A stretch of 64,000 nucleotides of DNA from positions 1 to 64,000 of the forward strand of contig NZ_JBGAFX010000009.1 in NCBI RefSeq assembly GCF_044227025.1, given 5' to 3'. Of this stretch, positions 46,423-55,650 are shown piece after piece. The notes beneath the pieces are model-generated. The model did no database searches and was not told where the DNA came from. It was given only the letters and a program-made list of their open reading frames with translations. Made by a program: the position numbers and the translations under genes. Numbering within the stretch: the stretch's first letter is position 1; every line of letters starts with the position of its first letter. The stretch is from Dokdonella_A sp044227025. GTDB taxonomy: Bacteria; Pseudomonadota; Gammaproteobacteria; Xanthomonadales; Rhodanobacteraceae.

Positions 46423-49400
46423 ATGAATCGATTGATCTCCCCGCCGCTGCCGACCTCGAACCGCCAGCGGCGCTACTGGACGACCCCGCACGGCGCGGCG
46501 CTCGCACTGGCGCTGGCCGAGGCCGGGCGCACGCACGCGGGCCTGGTGGTCGCGGTCGCGCGCGACACGCATGCGGCGCACGCGCTCGAAAGCGAACTTG
46601 CGGTGTTCGCCGGCGACGACCTCGAAGTGTTGCAGTTCCCGGACTGGGAAACCCTGCCCTACGACCTGTTCTCGCCCCATCCCGACATCATTTCCCAGCG
46701 CGTCGCCGCGCTGTATCGACTGCCGTCGCTGAAGCGCGGCGTGCTGGTCGTGCCGGTCGCGACACTGATGCAGCGTCTCGCTCCGCGCAGCTACATCAGC
46801 GGCTCCGGCCTCGTGCTGGAGTTGCGGCAGAAGCTCGATTTCGCCAGCGAGCAGCGCCGCCTCGAAGCGGCCGGCTACCGCAACGTGCCGCAGGTGCAGG
46901 AACCCGGCGACTTCGCCGTGCGCGGCGCCCTGCTCGACATCTTCCCGATGGGCAGCCCGACGCCGTACCGGATCGAGCTGTTCGACGACGAGATCGAATC
47001 GATCCGCACGTTCGATCCCGAGACGCAGCGTTCGGACCACAAGGTCGATTCGGTGCGCCTGCTGCCGGCGCGCGAATTCCCGCTGACCGAGGAATCGGCG
47101 AAGGCTTTCCGCAACGCGTTGCGCGAGCGCTTCCCGATCGACCCGCGCCGTTGCCCGCTGTACCAGGACATCAAGGAAGGCGCGACGCCCGCCGGCATCG
47201 AGTACTACCTGCCGATGTTCTTCAAGCAGACCGAGACGCTGTTCGACTATCTCTCCGGCGATGCGCTGTTCGTGCTCGCCGAGGGCGCGCTGGACGCAGC
47301 CGACGCGTTCTGGACGCAGACCGGCGCACGCTACGAACAGCGCGCGCACGACGTCGAACGGCCGGTATTGCCACCGACCGAGCTGTACCTGCCGCCACAG
47401 CAGTTGCGCGAACACCTCAATGTCGCCCTGCGCGTCGAGGTGGTCGCGAAGGGCACGTCTCCCTCACGCGGCGCTGCGCGCCACCCTCTCCCGCAGGCGG
47501 TAGAGGGAAGTATCGAGCGGCCTGCGGCCGCTGATCGCCGGATGGATCACGCGGTCGACATCGGTACGCAGCCCGCGCCGAACCTTCCACTCAACCGCAA
47601 GGGCGAAGAATCCGGCGACGCCCTCCGCCACTTCCTCACGACCTATCCCGGGCGTGTGCTGATCGCGACCGATTCCGCCGGTCGGCGCGAGGGATTGATC
47701 GAACAGCTCGCAGCGGCGCGCCTGCGCCCACAGACCTACGTCGACTGGCAGCAGTTCGCTTCCGACACGAATCGGTTCGGGATAACCGTCGCGCCGCTCG
47801 AACAGGGTTTCGCGCTGACCGAACCCGCGCTGACCGTGCTGACCGAGCGCGAGCTGTACGGCGAGCGCGCGCAGCAGGTGCGCCGGCGCAAGCGCGCCGC
47901 GCGCGATCCGGAAGCGGTGCTGCGCGATCTCTCCGAACTCGTGCCGGGCGCGCCGATCGTGCATATCGACCATGGCGTCGGCCGCTACCAGGGCCTCGTC
48001 AAGCTCGATGTCGGTGGTCGGGCCCAATACGGCGAGGAACCGTCCGAATTCCTCGCGATCGAGTACGCCAAGGGCGACAAGCTGTACGTGCCGGTGGCGC
48101 AATTGCACCTCGTCTCGCGCTACTCCGGCACCGCGCCCGAGCTCGCGCCGCTGCACGCGCTCGGCGGCGATGCGTGGGAACGCGCAAAGAAGAAGGCGGC
48201 GCAGAAGGTGCGCGACGTCGCTGCCGAACTGCTCGCGATCTACGCGCAGCGCGAAGCACGCCGCGGCACTGCGATCGCGGTCGACCACGAGATGGCCGAG
48301 CAGTTCGCCGCCGCGTTCCCGTTCGAGGAAACACCGGACCAGGAAAGCGCGATCGAGGCGGTGATCGCCGACCTCGCCGCCGCGAGACCGATGGATCGCG
48401 TGGTCTGCGGCGACGTCGGCTTCGGCAAGACCGAAGTCGCGCTGCGCGCCGCGTTCGTGGCGGCAACCGCCGGCAAGCAGGTCGCGGTGCTCGCGCCGAC
48501 CACGCTGCTCGCGCAGCAGCACTACCAGAATTTCCGCGACCGCTATGCGGACTGGCCGATCCGCGTCGAGGTGCTGTCGCGCTTCAAGTCGAAGAAGGAA
48601 ATCGACGCGGCGTTGGCCAAGCTCGCCGACGGCCAGATCGACGTCATCATCGGCACCCACAAGCTGGTCCAGCCCGACGTGCGCTTCAAGGACCTCGGCC
48701 TCGTCATCATCGACGAGGAACAGCGCTTCGGCGTGCGCCAGAAGGAAGCGCTGAAGAAACTGCGCGCCGAGGTCGACGTGCTGACCCTGACTGCGACGCC
48801 GATCCCGCGCACCTTGAACATGGCGATGGCCGGGCTGCGCGACCTCTCGATCATCGCCACGCCACCGGCGCATCGGCTCGCCGTGCAGACATTCATCGGG
48901 CCGTACGACACGGCCACCATCCGTGAGGCGATGCAGCGCGAGCACGCGCGCGGCGGCCAGGTCTATTTCCTGCACAACGACGTCGAGACGATCGAGAAGA
49001 CCGCCCGCGAACTCGCCGAACTGATGCCGGAGGCGCGCATCCGCATCGCGCACGGGCAGATGCCGGACCGCGAACTCGAGCTGATCATGCTCGACTTCTA
49101 TCGCCAGCGCTTCAACGTGCTCGTCGCGACCACGATCATCGAATCCGGCATCGACGTGCCGAGCGCGAACACGATCGTCATCAACCGCGCCGACCGCTTC
49201 GGCCTTGCCCAGCTGCATCAGCTGCGCGGGCGCGTCGGGCGTTCGCACCATCGCGCCTATGCCTACCTGATGCTGCCGGAAGGCCGCACGATCACCGCCG
49301 ACGCGGAGAAGCGCCTCGAAGCACTCGCCTCGCTCGACGAACTCGGCGCCGGCTTCACGCTGGCCACCCACGACCTAGAGATCCGCGGTGCCGGCGAACT

Positions 49401-49974
49401 GCTCGGCGAGGACCAGAGCGGGCAGATCGAGGAAGTCGGCTTCTCGCTCTACAGCGAGATGCTCGATCGCGCGGTGCGCGCGCTCAAGCAGGGCAAGGTG
49501 CCCGACTTCGAGCTGACCAGCGAGCACGAAGCAGAGGTCGTGATGAACATCCCGGCGCTGATCCCTGACGACTACCTCCCCGACGTCAACACGCGCCTGA
49601 CCCTGTACAAGCGCATTGCCAGCGCGCGCAATGCCGATGAACTCGGGGAGTTGCAGGTCGAGATGATCGACCGCTTCGGCCTGCTGCCCGATCCGGTCCG
49701 GAACCTGTTCGCGGTGACCGCGCTCAAGCTCGCGGCGACGCCACTCGGCATCCGCAAGCTCGAACTCGGAGCGAACGGCGGACGCGTGATCTTCCGTCCG
49801 CAGCCGACGGTCGAGCCGCTGACGATCATCAAGCTGATCCAGTCGCAGCCGCGTGTGTATGCGCTCGACGGCCAGGACAAGCTGAAGTTCAAGATGCCGC
49901 TTGAAGGCGCGGACGAACGCCTTCGCGCGGCGAACGACCTCCTGCGCGCGCTCGGCGCGCGGGTCGCGGCCTAG
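46423..49974 (+). CDS. mfd: Transcription-repair coupling factor Mfd
   Basis: An 1183-residue translocase that removes RNA polymerase stalled at DNA lesions and recruits UvrA. Domains in order: UvrB-homologous N-terminal modules (about 15-340), RNA-polymerase-interaction domain (about 460-560; PIVHIDHGVGRYQGLVKLDV), RecG-like SF2 translocase with Walker A VCGDVGFGKTEVALRAA, DEEQ box (IDEEQRFGVRQKE) and TATPIPRTL, and a C-terminal UvrA-binding-inhibiting domain. It is longer than the E. coli protein because residues ~345-375 are an in-frame insertion derived from an intergenic repeat (47455-47545). All catalytic motifs are intact. The start at 46423 (MNRLISPPLP) is the family one. Confidence 0.97.
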   Translation: MNRLISPPLPTSNRQRRYWTTPHGAALALALAEAGRTHAGLVVAVARDTHAAHALESELAVFAGDDLEVLQFPDWETLPYDLFSPHPDIISQRVAALYRLPSLKRGVLVVPVATLMQRLAPRSYISGSGLVLELRQKLDFASEQRRLEAAGYRNVPQVQEPGDFAVRGALLDIFPMGSPTPYRIELFDDEIESIRTFDPETQRSDHKVDSVRLLPAREFPLTEESAKAFRNALRERFPIDPRRCPLYQDIKEGATPAGIEYYLPMFFKQTETLFDYLSGDALFVLAEGALDAADAFWTQTGARYEQRAHDVERPVLPPTELYLPPQQLREHLNVALRVEVVAKGTSPSRGAARHPLPQAVEGSIERPAAADRRMDHAVDIGTQPAPNLPLNRKGEESGDALRHFLTTYPGRVLIATDSAGRREGLIEQLAAARLRPQTYVDWQQFASDTNRFGITVAPLEQGFALTEPALTVLTERELYGERAQQVRRRKRAARDPEAVLRDLSELVPGAPIVHIDHGVGRYQGLVKLDVGGRAQYGEEPSEFLAIEYAKGDKLYVPVAQLHLVSRYSGTAPELAPLHALGGDAWERAKKKAAQKVRDVAAELLAIYAQREARRGTAIAVDHEMAEQFAAAFPFEETPDQESAIEAVIADLAAARPMDRVVCGDVGFGKTEVALRAAFVAATAGKQVAVLAPTTLLAQQHYQNFRDRYADWPIRVEVLSRFKSKKEIDAALAKLADGQIDVIIGTHKLVQPDVRFKDLGLVIIDEEQRFGVRQKEALKKLRAEVDVLTLTATPIPRTLNMAMAGLRDLSIIATPPAHRLAVQTFIGPYDTATIREAMQREHARGGQVYFLHNDVETIEKTARELAELMPEARIRIAHGQMPDRELELIMLDFYRQRFNVLVATTIIESGIDVPSANTIVINRADRFGLAQLHQLRGRVGRSHHRAYAYLMLPEGRTITADAEKRLEALASLDELGAGFTLATHDLEIRGAGELLGEDQSGQIEEVGFSLYSEMLDRAVRALKQGKVPDFELTSEHEAEVVMNIPALIPDDYLPDVNTRLTLYKRIASARNADELGELQVEMIDRFGLLPDPVRNLFAVTALKLAATPLGIRKLELGANGGRVIFRPQPTVEPLTIIKLIQSQPRVYALDGQDKLKFKMPLEGADERLRAANDLLRALGARVAA
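47484..47507 (+). repeat. CCCTCTCCCG inverted repeat inside mfd
   Basis: CCCTCTCCCGC (47484-47494) and GCGGTAGAGGG (47497-47507) form a hairpin with one mismatch. The same element occurs intergenically at 62941-62964 without the mismatch. Here it is translated as part of an insertion in Mfd. Confidence 0.75.
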
Positions 49975-50149
49975 CAGGCGGGCGCGCCGCGCACCGCCGC
50001 GCAACCCTTGCGTCGGTTCAGGCGCGTGAATGCGGCCTGTCCCGTTCATGCCGCATCGCCGTCCGCGTTCAGCCGCGCGGCGTAGGCTCGATCGACGGAC
50101 AACGGTGGTTTGCCACTGGAGTTCTTCCGATTGCCAACGAGGAGCACAC

Positions 50150-50494
50150 ATGAACCTTCGTACCAGCTTGATCATTGCGACTGCTTCGATCGCGCTGACC
50201 GCGCTGCCGGCGGTCGCCCAGCAGACCGAAACGACGGAGACCACGACCACGACCGTGGTCAAGAAGGGCAACCATCGCTACGTCTATTACGGCGATCACG
50301 ACATCTATTTCGCTCCCGAGACCAAGGTGTACTACTGGCGCGACGGCGACACCTGGACATCCGGCGCCGAGCTGCCGGAAACGTTCCGCTCCTACATCAC
50401 CAACGGTGGCGTCGACATCGAACTCGACACCGAACAGCCGTACGAGCGCAACGAATGGGTCATCAAGCACTACAAGCACCACGACCGCGATTGA
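50150..50494 (+). CDS. Small secreted protein of unknown function
   Basis: A 114-residue protein with a textbook signal peptide (MNLRTSLIIATASIALTALP + AVAQ) and a strong GAGGAGCACAC ribosome site. The mature part starts with a threonine-rich stretch (TETTETTTTTVV), then a compact domain with many aromatic residues (YVYYGDHDIYF, KVYYWRDGDTW) and a charged C-terminal end (KHYKHHDRD). I recognise no family. Followed by a clear terminator (50515-50545), so it is probably a monocistronic transcript with appreciable expression. Confidence 0.75.
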   Translation: MNLRTSLIIATASIALTALPAVAQQTETTETTTTTVVKKGNHRYVYYGDHDIYFAPETKVYYWRDGDTWTSGAELPETFRSYITNGGVDIELDTEQPYERNEWVIKHYKHHDRD

Positions 50495-50514
50495 TGCGGC
50501 ATGAGGACTGCAAC

Positions 50515-50545
50515 GACGGCGGCCCAGCGGCCGCCGTCTTCTTTG
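50515..50545 (+). terminator. Rho-independent terminator of the small secreted protein gene
   Basis: GACGGCGGCC (50515-50524) pairs with GGCCGCCGTC (50529-50538) around CAGC, followed by TTCTTT. It lies 20 bases after the stop at 50494. Confidence 0.85.
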
Positions 50546-50676
50546 GAATCATTCTGGAACGCCGACGCGTGCGGTGAGCGCATCTGGCCGATGTGCAGCA
50601 ATGCGAATGGAGGCCCGATCGGGCGTCCGGCCGCATGCGCTTCCATGCAGGGTCCGAACTAGCGGATCATTCACGC

Positions 50677-51636
50677 ATGGACCAGACCTCCCACGCCCCC
50701 GGGCAGCCGCTTGCCCTCGATGTCCTCCACACCTTCCAGCTCGGACGCGCAGGCGTGCGGGGCGCCTTCGTGCGCCTCGCACGCAGTTGGCAGGACCTGC
50801 GCTCGAACGGCGACTACGAAGGCGCGCTCGCTGAATTGCTCGGCCAGGCCGTCGCGGCGAGCGCGCTGTTCACCAGCGGCATCAAGTTCGATGGCCGGCT
50901 ATCGGTGCAGTTGCAGGGCAGCGGCAGCCTGCGCCTGCTGTTCGCCGAATGCACCCACGACGGCTTCGTGCGCGGCATCGCGCGCTGCGACGAAGCGGTG
51001 CCGGGTACGCGCGTCCGCCTCGAGCCCGACGCACACCTCGCGATCACGATCGAAAACAGCATCACCGACACGCGCTACCAGGGCATGGTGCCTCTCGAAG
51101 GTAACGATCTCGCCAGTGCGTTCGAACACTACTTCGAGCGCTCCGAACAGTTGCCGACGCGCATCGTGCTGGCCGAGTCCGGCGGACGCTGCGGCGGCCT
51201 GCTGCTGCAGAAGGTCGCGCGCGAAGGCGGTGCTGGCCTGACCGACGCGCATGGAGGCGCTAGTGCCGCGGGCGCAGGATGCGCAGGAGCGGCCGACGAA
51301 GACGGATGGAACCGCGTCGGCCATCTGCTCGCGACGATGAGCGAACGCGAACTGCTGGAGCTGCCGCCCGAAGTGCTGTTGCTGCGCCTGTTCCACGAGG
51401 AAGAGGTGCGGCTGCAGCCGGCGCAACCAATCGCGTTCGCCTGCACGTGTTCGCGCGAACGGGTCGAGACGATGCTGCGTTCGCTCGGGCGCGCCGAAAG
51501 CGACGAGACACTCGCCGAACAGGGTTCGGTCGAAGTGCATTGCGAGTTCTGCAATCGCCGCTACGTATTCGACGACAAGGACATTGCGGATGTTTTCGCG
51601 GGCGAGCCCGCCGACCCTTCGTCGACGCGACATTGA
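50677..51636 (+). CDS. hslO: Redox-regulated chaperone Hsp33
   Basis: A 319-residue cytoplasmic holdase activated by oxidative stress. The four zinc-ligand cysteines are in place: FACTCSRERV (Cys256, Cys258) and HCEFCNRRY (Cys289, Cys292), in the CxC...CxxC arrangement. The substrate-binding core (about 15-185) shows the family blocks LLGQAVAASALFTSGIKFDG and RLLFAECTHDGFVRGIAR. An acidic, alanine/glycine-rich linker (about 205-225) is longer than usual. Start at 50677 (MDQTSHAPGQ) is the last ATG before the conserved part. It is followed by a GNAT gene 108 bp downstream. Confidence 0.95.
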   Translation: MDQTSHAPGQPLALDVLHTFQLGRAGVRGAFVRLARSWQDLRSNGDYEGALAELLGQAVAASALFTSGIKFDGRLSVQLQGSGSLRLLFAECTHDGFVRGIARCDEAVPGTRVRLEPDAHLAITIENSITDTRYQGMVPLEGNDLASAFEHYFERSEQLPTRIVLAESGGRCGGLLLQKVAREGGAGLTDAHGGASAAGAGCAGAADEDGWNRVGHLLATMSERELLELPPEVLLLRLFHEEEVRLQPAQPIAFACTCSRERVETMLRSLGRAESDETLAEQGSVEVHCEFCNRRYVFDDKDIADVFAGEPADPSSTRH

Positions 51637-51744
51637 GCGAAGGACTTCGGCGCGCAAGTCCCATCGCAGCGACGCTGATTGGACCTGTGATGCGGGTGGC
51701 ACGAGGCCGAAACTTCATCCCGCCGACAACCCGGACGGACTTTG

Positions 51745-52275
51745 ATGCGAACCACCCACCTGCAATTTCGTCGCGGCCTCGCGGGCGACGCGCCTGCGCT
51801 CGCTGAATTCGCCGCACGCACGTTTTTCGAGACATTCGGCGCCGACAACGACCCCACGCACATGCAGGCACACCTCGCGGAGGCGTACGGAATCGCGCAG
51901 CAGTCGGCCGAACTGCGCGATCCCGACTTCGCCACCCTGCTCGCGACCCTCGATGACACGCTCGTCGCCTACGCACAGGTAAGGCAGGGATCAGCGCCCG
52001 CATGCGTCATGGAGGCGGATGCCATCGAGCTGCATCGCTTCTACGTCGACCGACCGGCGCATGGCCTCGGCATCGCCCAGCGCATGATGGAGCAGGTTCG
52101 CGCCGTTGCACGCGAATTCGGCGCGCGCCATCTGTGGCTCGGCGTGTGGGAACGCAACCCGCGCGCGATCGCGTTCTACCGAAAGGCCGGCTTCGTCGAT
52201 GTCGGCGCCCATTTGTTTGATGTCGGTGGCGACCGCCAGACCGACCGCGTGATGATCGCGCCGCTCGGCGCCTGA
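51745..52275 (+). CDS. GNAT-family N-acetyltransferase
   Basis: A 176-residue GNAT of the PaiA/YjaB-like type: RRGLAGDAPALAEFAARTFF opens the domain, AIELHRFYVDRPAHGLGIAQ is the acetyl-CoA site (HGLGIA loop), and HLWLGVWERNPRAIAFYRKA + GFVDVG is motif B. PaiA-type enzymes acetylate polyamines, but substrate cannot be read from sequence. ATG 51745 is used. It is independent of hslO by spacing. Confidence 0.9.
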   Translation: MRTTHLQFRRGLAGDAPALAEFAARTFFETFGADNDPTHMQAHLAEAYGIAQQSAELRDPDFATLLATLDDTLVAYAQVRQGSAPACVMEADAIELHRFYVDRPAHGLGIAQRMMEQVRAVAREFGARHLWLGVWERNPRAIAFYRKAGFVDVGAHLFDVGGDRQTDRVMIAPLGA

Positions 52276-52455
52276 CGGACGCGAGTCGGCACAGGCGGGT
52301 CGAAACGCGGCCGCGGGCCCGCCATCGCCCGGCCCTCGATCAAGGCATTGCGCCGTCCGGCGCCTGCGCAACCGCAACCATCCCCGTCGCGCGTTGCACC
52401 GCAGCATCAACGGATCGACAATGACGGACGCGCTCCCCTTTGACTGCCGACCCGA

Positions 52456-53703
52456 ATGACCGACACCCTCGCCTCCCGCGCTGTCGACGCACCCTCGGCG
52501 CTGCCGACGACACCTTCGACCGTCGCATCGACCACGCAGACCGCGTTGCCGATCCTCGTGATGCTGAGCGTCTGCCATCTGCTCAACGACCTGATGCAGT
52601 CGTTGCTGCCGGCGATCTATCCGCTGCTGAAGCAGAACTTTTCGCTCGACTTCGGCCAGATCGGACTGATCACCCTGACCTTCCAGCTCACCGCGTCGCT
52701 GCTGCAGCCGGTCGTCGGAATCTGGACCGATCGCCATCCGATGCCATGGTCGCTCGCAACCGGCATGGGCTTCACGCTGTGCGGGCTGCTCCTGCTCGCG
52801 CATGCGGACAGCTTCCCGCTGCTGCTGTGCGCGGCGGCGTTGATCGGTTCCGGTTCGTCGGTGTTCCACCCCGAATCCTCGCGCGTCGCGCGCATGGCGT
52901 CCGGCGGCCGCCACGGCTTCGCGCAATCGGTGTTCCAGGTCGGCGGCAACATCGGTTCGGCCAGCGGCCCGCTGCTCGCCGCCTTCATCGTGATGCCGCG
53001 CGGGCAAGGCAGCATCGCATGGTTCGCAACCGCAGCGCTGGTCGCGATAGCGCTGCTGACGCGCATCGGCAGCTGGTATGGCGCGCACATCGGCGCGCAC
53101 CGCGTCGCTGCGAGGGCGCAGCGCGGCAGCGGCCTGCCACGCCGCACCGTCGTCGTGACCCTGCTCGTGCTCGGCGTTCTGATTTTCTCGAAGTATTTCT
53201 ACCTGGCCAGCATCAGCAGCTACTACACCTTTTACCTGATGCAGAAATTCCAGCTCGACGCCAGCAATGCGCAGCTGCACCTGTTCGCATTCCTCGGCGC
53301 GGTCGCGGCCGGTACGCTGATCGGTGGCCCGCTGGGCGATCGCATCGGTCGCCGCTACGTGATCTGGGGTTCGATCCTCGGCGTGCTGCCGTTCACCCTG
53401 CTGCTGCCGCACGCGAACCTGTTGTGGACGACGGTGCTGACCATCGTGATCGGCCTGATCCTGTCCTCCGCGTTCTCCGCGATCATCGTGTACGCACAGG
53501 AACTGGTACCCGGGCGCACCGGCGTCATCGCCGGCCTGTTCTTCGGCTTCGCGTTCGGCATGGGCGGCCTCGGTGCCGCCGTGCTCGGCGAACTCGCCGA
53601 TCACATCGGCATCGAGGCGGTATACGCGCTGTGCGCGTGGTTGCCTGCGATCGGCCTGCTCGCATGGTTCCTCCCGCCGGTCGGGAAGCGCGCCCACGCC
53701 TAG
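52456..53703 (+). CDS. MFS transporter, fosmidomycin-resistance (Fsr) type
   Basis: A 415-residue major facilitator with 12 predicted helices after a ~30-residue cytosolic leader. The family blocks are HLLNDLMQSLLPAIYPLLKQ (helix 1), TDRHPMPWS (loop 2-3 motif A), GSGSSVFHPESSRVARMASG with the conserved FHPE, and GGPLGDRIGRRYVIWGS (loop 8-9). FHPE...ARMAS is diagnostic of the Fsr branch, proton-driven drug efflux pumps. The substrate range in vivo is unknown. No regulator gene adjoins it. Confidence 0.9.
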   Translation: MTDTLASRAVDAPSALPTTPSTVASTTQTALPILVMLSVCHLLNDLMQSLLPAIYPLLKQNFSLDFGQIGLITLTFQLTASLLQPVVGIWTDRHPMPWSLATGMGFTLCGLLLLAHADSFPLLLCAAALIGSGSSVFHPESSRVARMASGGRHGFAQSVFQVGGNIGSASGPLLAAFIVMPRGQGSIAWFATAALVAIALLTRIGSWYGAHIGAHRVAARAQRGSGLPRRTVVVTLLVLGVLIFSKYFYLASISSYYTFYLMQKFQLDASNAQLHLFAFLGAVAAGTLIGGPLGDRIGRRYVIWGSILGVLPFTLLLPHANLLWTTVLTIVIGLILSSAFSAIIVYAQELVPGRTGVIAGLFFGFAFGMGGLGAAVLGELADHIGIEAVYALCAWLPAIGLLAWFLPPVGKRAHA

Positions 53704-53716
53704 CGGGGGCGCCCGG

Positions 53717-54772
53717 CTACCAGGCGCGTGCGTACTGCGGCGGCGGTTCGATCTTCACGCCGAGCTCCGCTGCAGCGCGCCGCGCGAAGTACGGATCGCG
53801 CAGGGTTTCGCGTGCGAGCAGCACAAGGTCGGCATCGCCACGTGCGATGATCGCGTCTGCCTGGCGCGCATCGGTGATGAGGCCGACTGCACCCGTGGCA
53901 ATACCGGCTTCGCGCCGGATGCGCTCCGCGAACGGCACCTGGTAGCCCGGCGCGACCGGCACTTTCGCATGCGGGACCGCGCCGCCGGAGGAGCAGTCGA
54001 TCAGGTCGACACCGTCCTGCTTCAGCCAGCGCGCGAGTTCGACGCATTCGTCGATGTCCCACCCGCCGAGCGCCCAGTCGGTCGCCGACACGCGCACGAA
54101 CAATGGGCGCGGGCGCGGCCATGCATCGCGCACGGCACCGACCACGCGCCGCAGCAGGCGTGCACGGTTGGCAAGCGAACCGCCCCAGTCGTCGTCACGC
54201 AGGTTGCAAAGCGGCGACAGGAACTCGTGCAGCAGATAGCCGTGCGCGGCGTGGATCTCGATGAGCTCGAAACCGGCGGCGGCGGCACGCCGAGCCGCCG
54301 CCCGGAAATCCGCGACCACCGCGTCGATGCCGCGCGCATCGAGCATGTGCGGGATCGGATGTCCGGTGTCGAACGCGAGCGCACTCGGCGCCAGCGGCGT
54401 CCACCCGTGCTCGGCGTGCAGCGGTTTGCCACCGCGCCACGGCGCATCGGTGCTCGCCTTGCGTCCCGCATGCGCGAGCTGGATGCCGGGCACGGCTCCC
54501 TGCGCCGCGACGAATGCGGCGATGCGCGACCACGCATCGCGCTGCACATCGTTCCAGATGCCGGTGTCGGCCGGCGAGATGCGCCCTTCGGGCGAAATCG
54601 CGGTCGCTTCGGTGAATACCAGGCCGGCGCCACCGACGGCGCGACTGCCCAGATGCACGAGATGCCAGTCGTTCGGCAGGCCGTCGACCGACGAGTACTC
54701 GCACATCGGTGATATCGCGATGCGATTGCGCAGGACGACATTGCCGATGGCCAACGGGTCGAACAGATGCAT
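53717..54772 (-). CDS. NADPH dehydrogenase, YqjM-type old yellow enzyme
   Basis: A 351-residue FMN-dependent ene-reductase that reduces alpha,beta-unsaturated carbonyls and nitro compounds with NADPH. The YqjM-branch markers are present: AISPMCEYSSVDG with the redox-sensing Cys24, GIQLAHAGRKASTDAPW, FELIEIHAAHGYLLHEFLSP and LFVRVSATDW; the active-site histidines lie in IHAAHGY. C-terminal PPQYARAW supplies the usual aromatic/arginine finger for the neighbouring subunit. It is divergent to a CDO-like cupin gene; the 188 bp gap holds both promoters. Confidence 0.94.
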   Translation of the reverse strand: MHLFDPLAIGNVVLRNRIAISPMCEYSSVDGLPNDWHLVHLGSRAVGGAGLVFTEATAISPEGRISPADTGIWNDVQRDAWSRIAAFVAAQGAVPGIQLAHAGRKASTDAPWRGGKPLHAEHGWTPLAPSALAFDTGHPIPHMLDARGIDAVVADFRAAARRAAAAGFELIEIHAAHGYLLHEFLSPLCNLRDDDWGGSLANRARLLRRVVGAVRDAWPRPRPLFVRVSATDWALGGWDIDECVELARWLKQDGVDLIDCSSGGAVPHAKVPVAPGYQVPFAERIRREAGIATGAVGLITDARQADAIIARGDADLVLLARETLRDPYFARRAAAELGVKIEPPPQYARAW

Positions 54773-54960
54773 CGGATACGCTCCGGGTCAACGCGGTCGA
54801 AATGTTCGATCGCCAAGTGTGCATTACGTTCAACGGGATGCGACGTTGTCTTGAAGTCGACTCTGTGAACGGGCCGACTCCATCGGCTCTTCTTAGCACG
54901 GAATTAACGGAAACTGTGATGCAGTTCGCGCACAGGGCTGGACCACGGGAAGCGCCACCT

Positions 54961-55548
54961 ATGTTGCCGATCGATCTGGACGTCACCCGCAGCATCCGCG
55001 CCTACATGGCGACCTGTCTCGACGGCGAGTTCTCGCTCGAGCGCGTGCATGAGGGCTTGCGCGACGCGGCGTGGTATTCGGCCAAGGATCGGCGCCTGCT
55101 GCGCGCGATCTGCGACGAGCATCCGCAGCAGTTCACGCGTTGGCTGTACGAGCGCGAACGCGATGGCCGCTACACCGGCCTGATCATGGTCTGGCCGGCC
55201 GGCTACTCGACCCCGATCCACGATCATTCCGGACTGTGGGGCATCGAGATGGTGTTGCAGGGTGCGCTGAGCGTCGAGGACTACGCACTCGTAGAGGATG
55301 CAGGATTGCACCATGTCGGCACCAGCGTGCTCGAGGAAGGACAGTCGTGCGCGTTCCTCGGCACCGAAGGCCACGCGCATCGCTGCACCAACCTGTCCGC
55401 GCGCCGCGCAGCGGTGACACTGCACGTGTACGGCGGCATGCTCGAGCGCTATCGCAACTTCGAGCTTCGTCGCGACGGTCGCTGCGTGGCGTCGCCGGCG
55501 CTCGCCCAGGTCGACGGCAGCCTCGGGCCGGCGCGACTGCACGGTTGA
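54961..55548 (+). CDS. Cysteine dioxygenase-like cupin protein, second copy
   Basis: A 195-residue protein of the same family as 5477-6055: STPIHDHSGLWG (first and second iron ligands), and GTEGHAHRCTNLS in the place of the third ligand block, with TLHVYGGMLERYRNFEL as the usual strand end. The cysteine at the crosslink position of the first copy (C in HDHAGQWC) is glycine here, which may mean another thiol substrate such as 3-mercaptopropionate. Two starts fit (54919 or 54961); the later one is preceded by GGGAAG and gives family length. Confidence 0.8.
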   Translation: MLPIDLDVTRSIRAYMATCLDGEFSLERVHEGLRDAAWYSAKDRRLLRAICDEHPQQFTRWLYERERDGRYTGLIMVWPAGYSTPIHDHSGLWGIEMVLQGALSVEDYALVEDAGLHHVGTSVLEEGQSCAFLGTEGHAHRCTNLSARRAAVTLHVYGGMLERYRNFELRRDGRCVASPALAQVDGSLGPARLHG

Positions 55549-55650
55549 TCGCGGGCGTCGAATTCGCCGCGATCCACATTTCCATCACGTGACGCTTGGA
55601 GCGCCGGGGCGTTTTCGGCGAGGATAGGCGTTTCGCCTGCCCGGTTGCCG

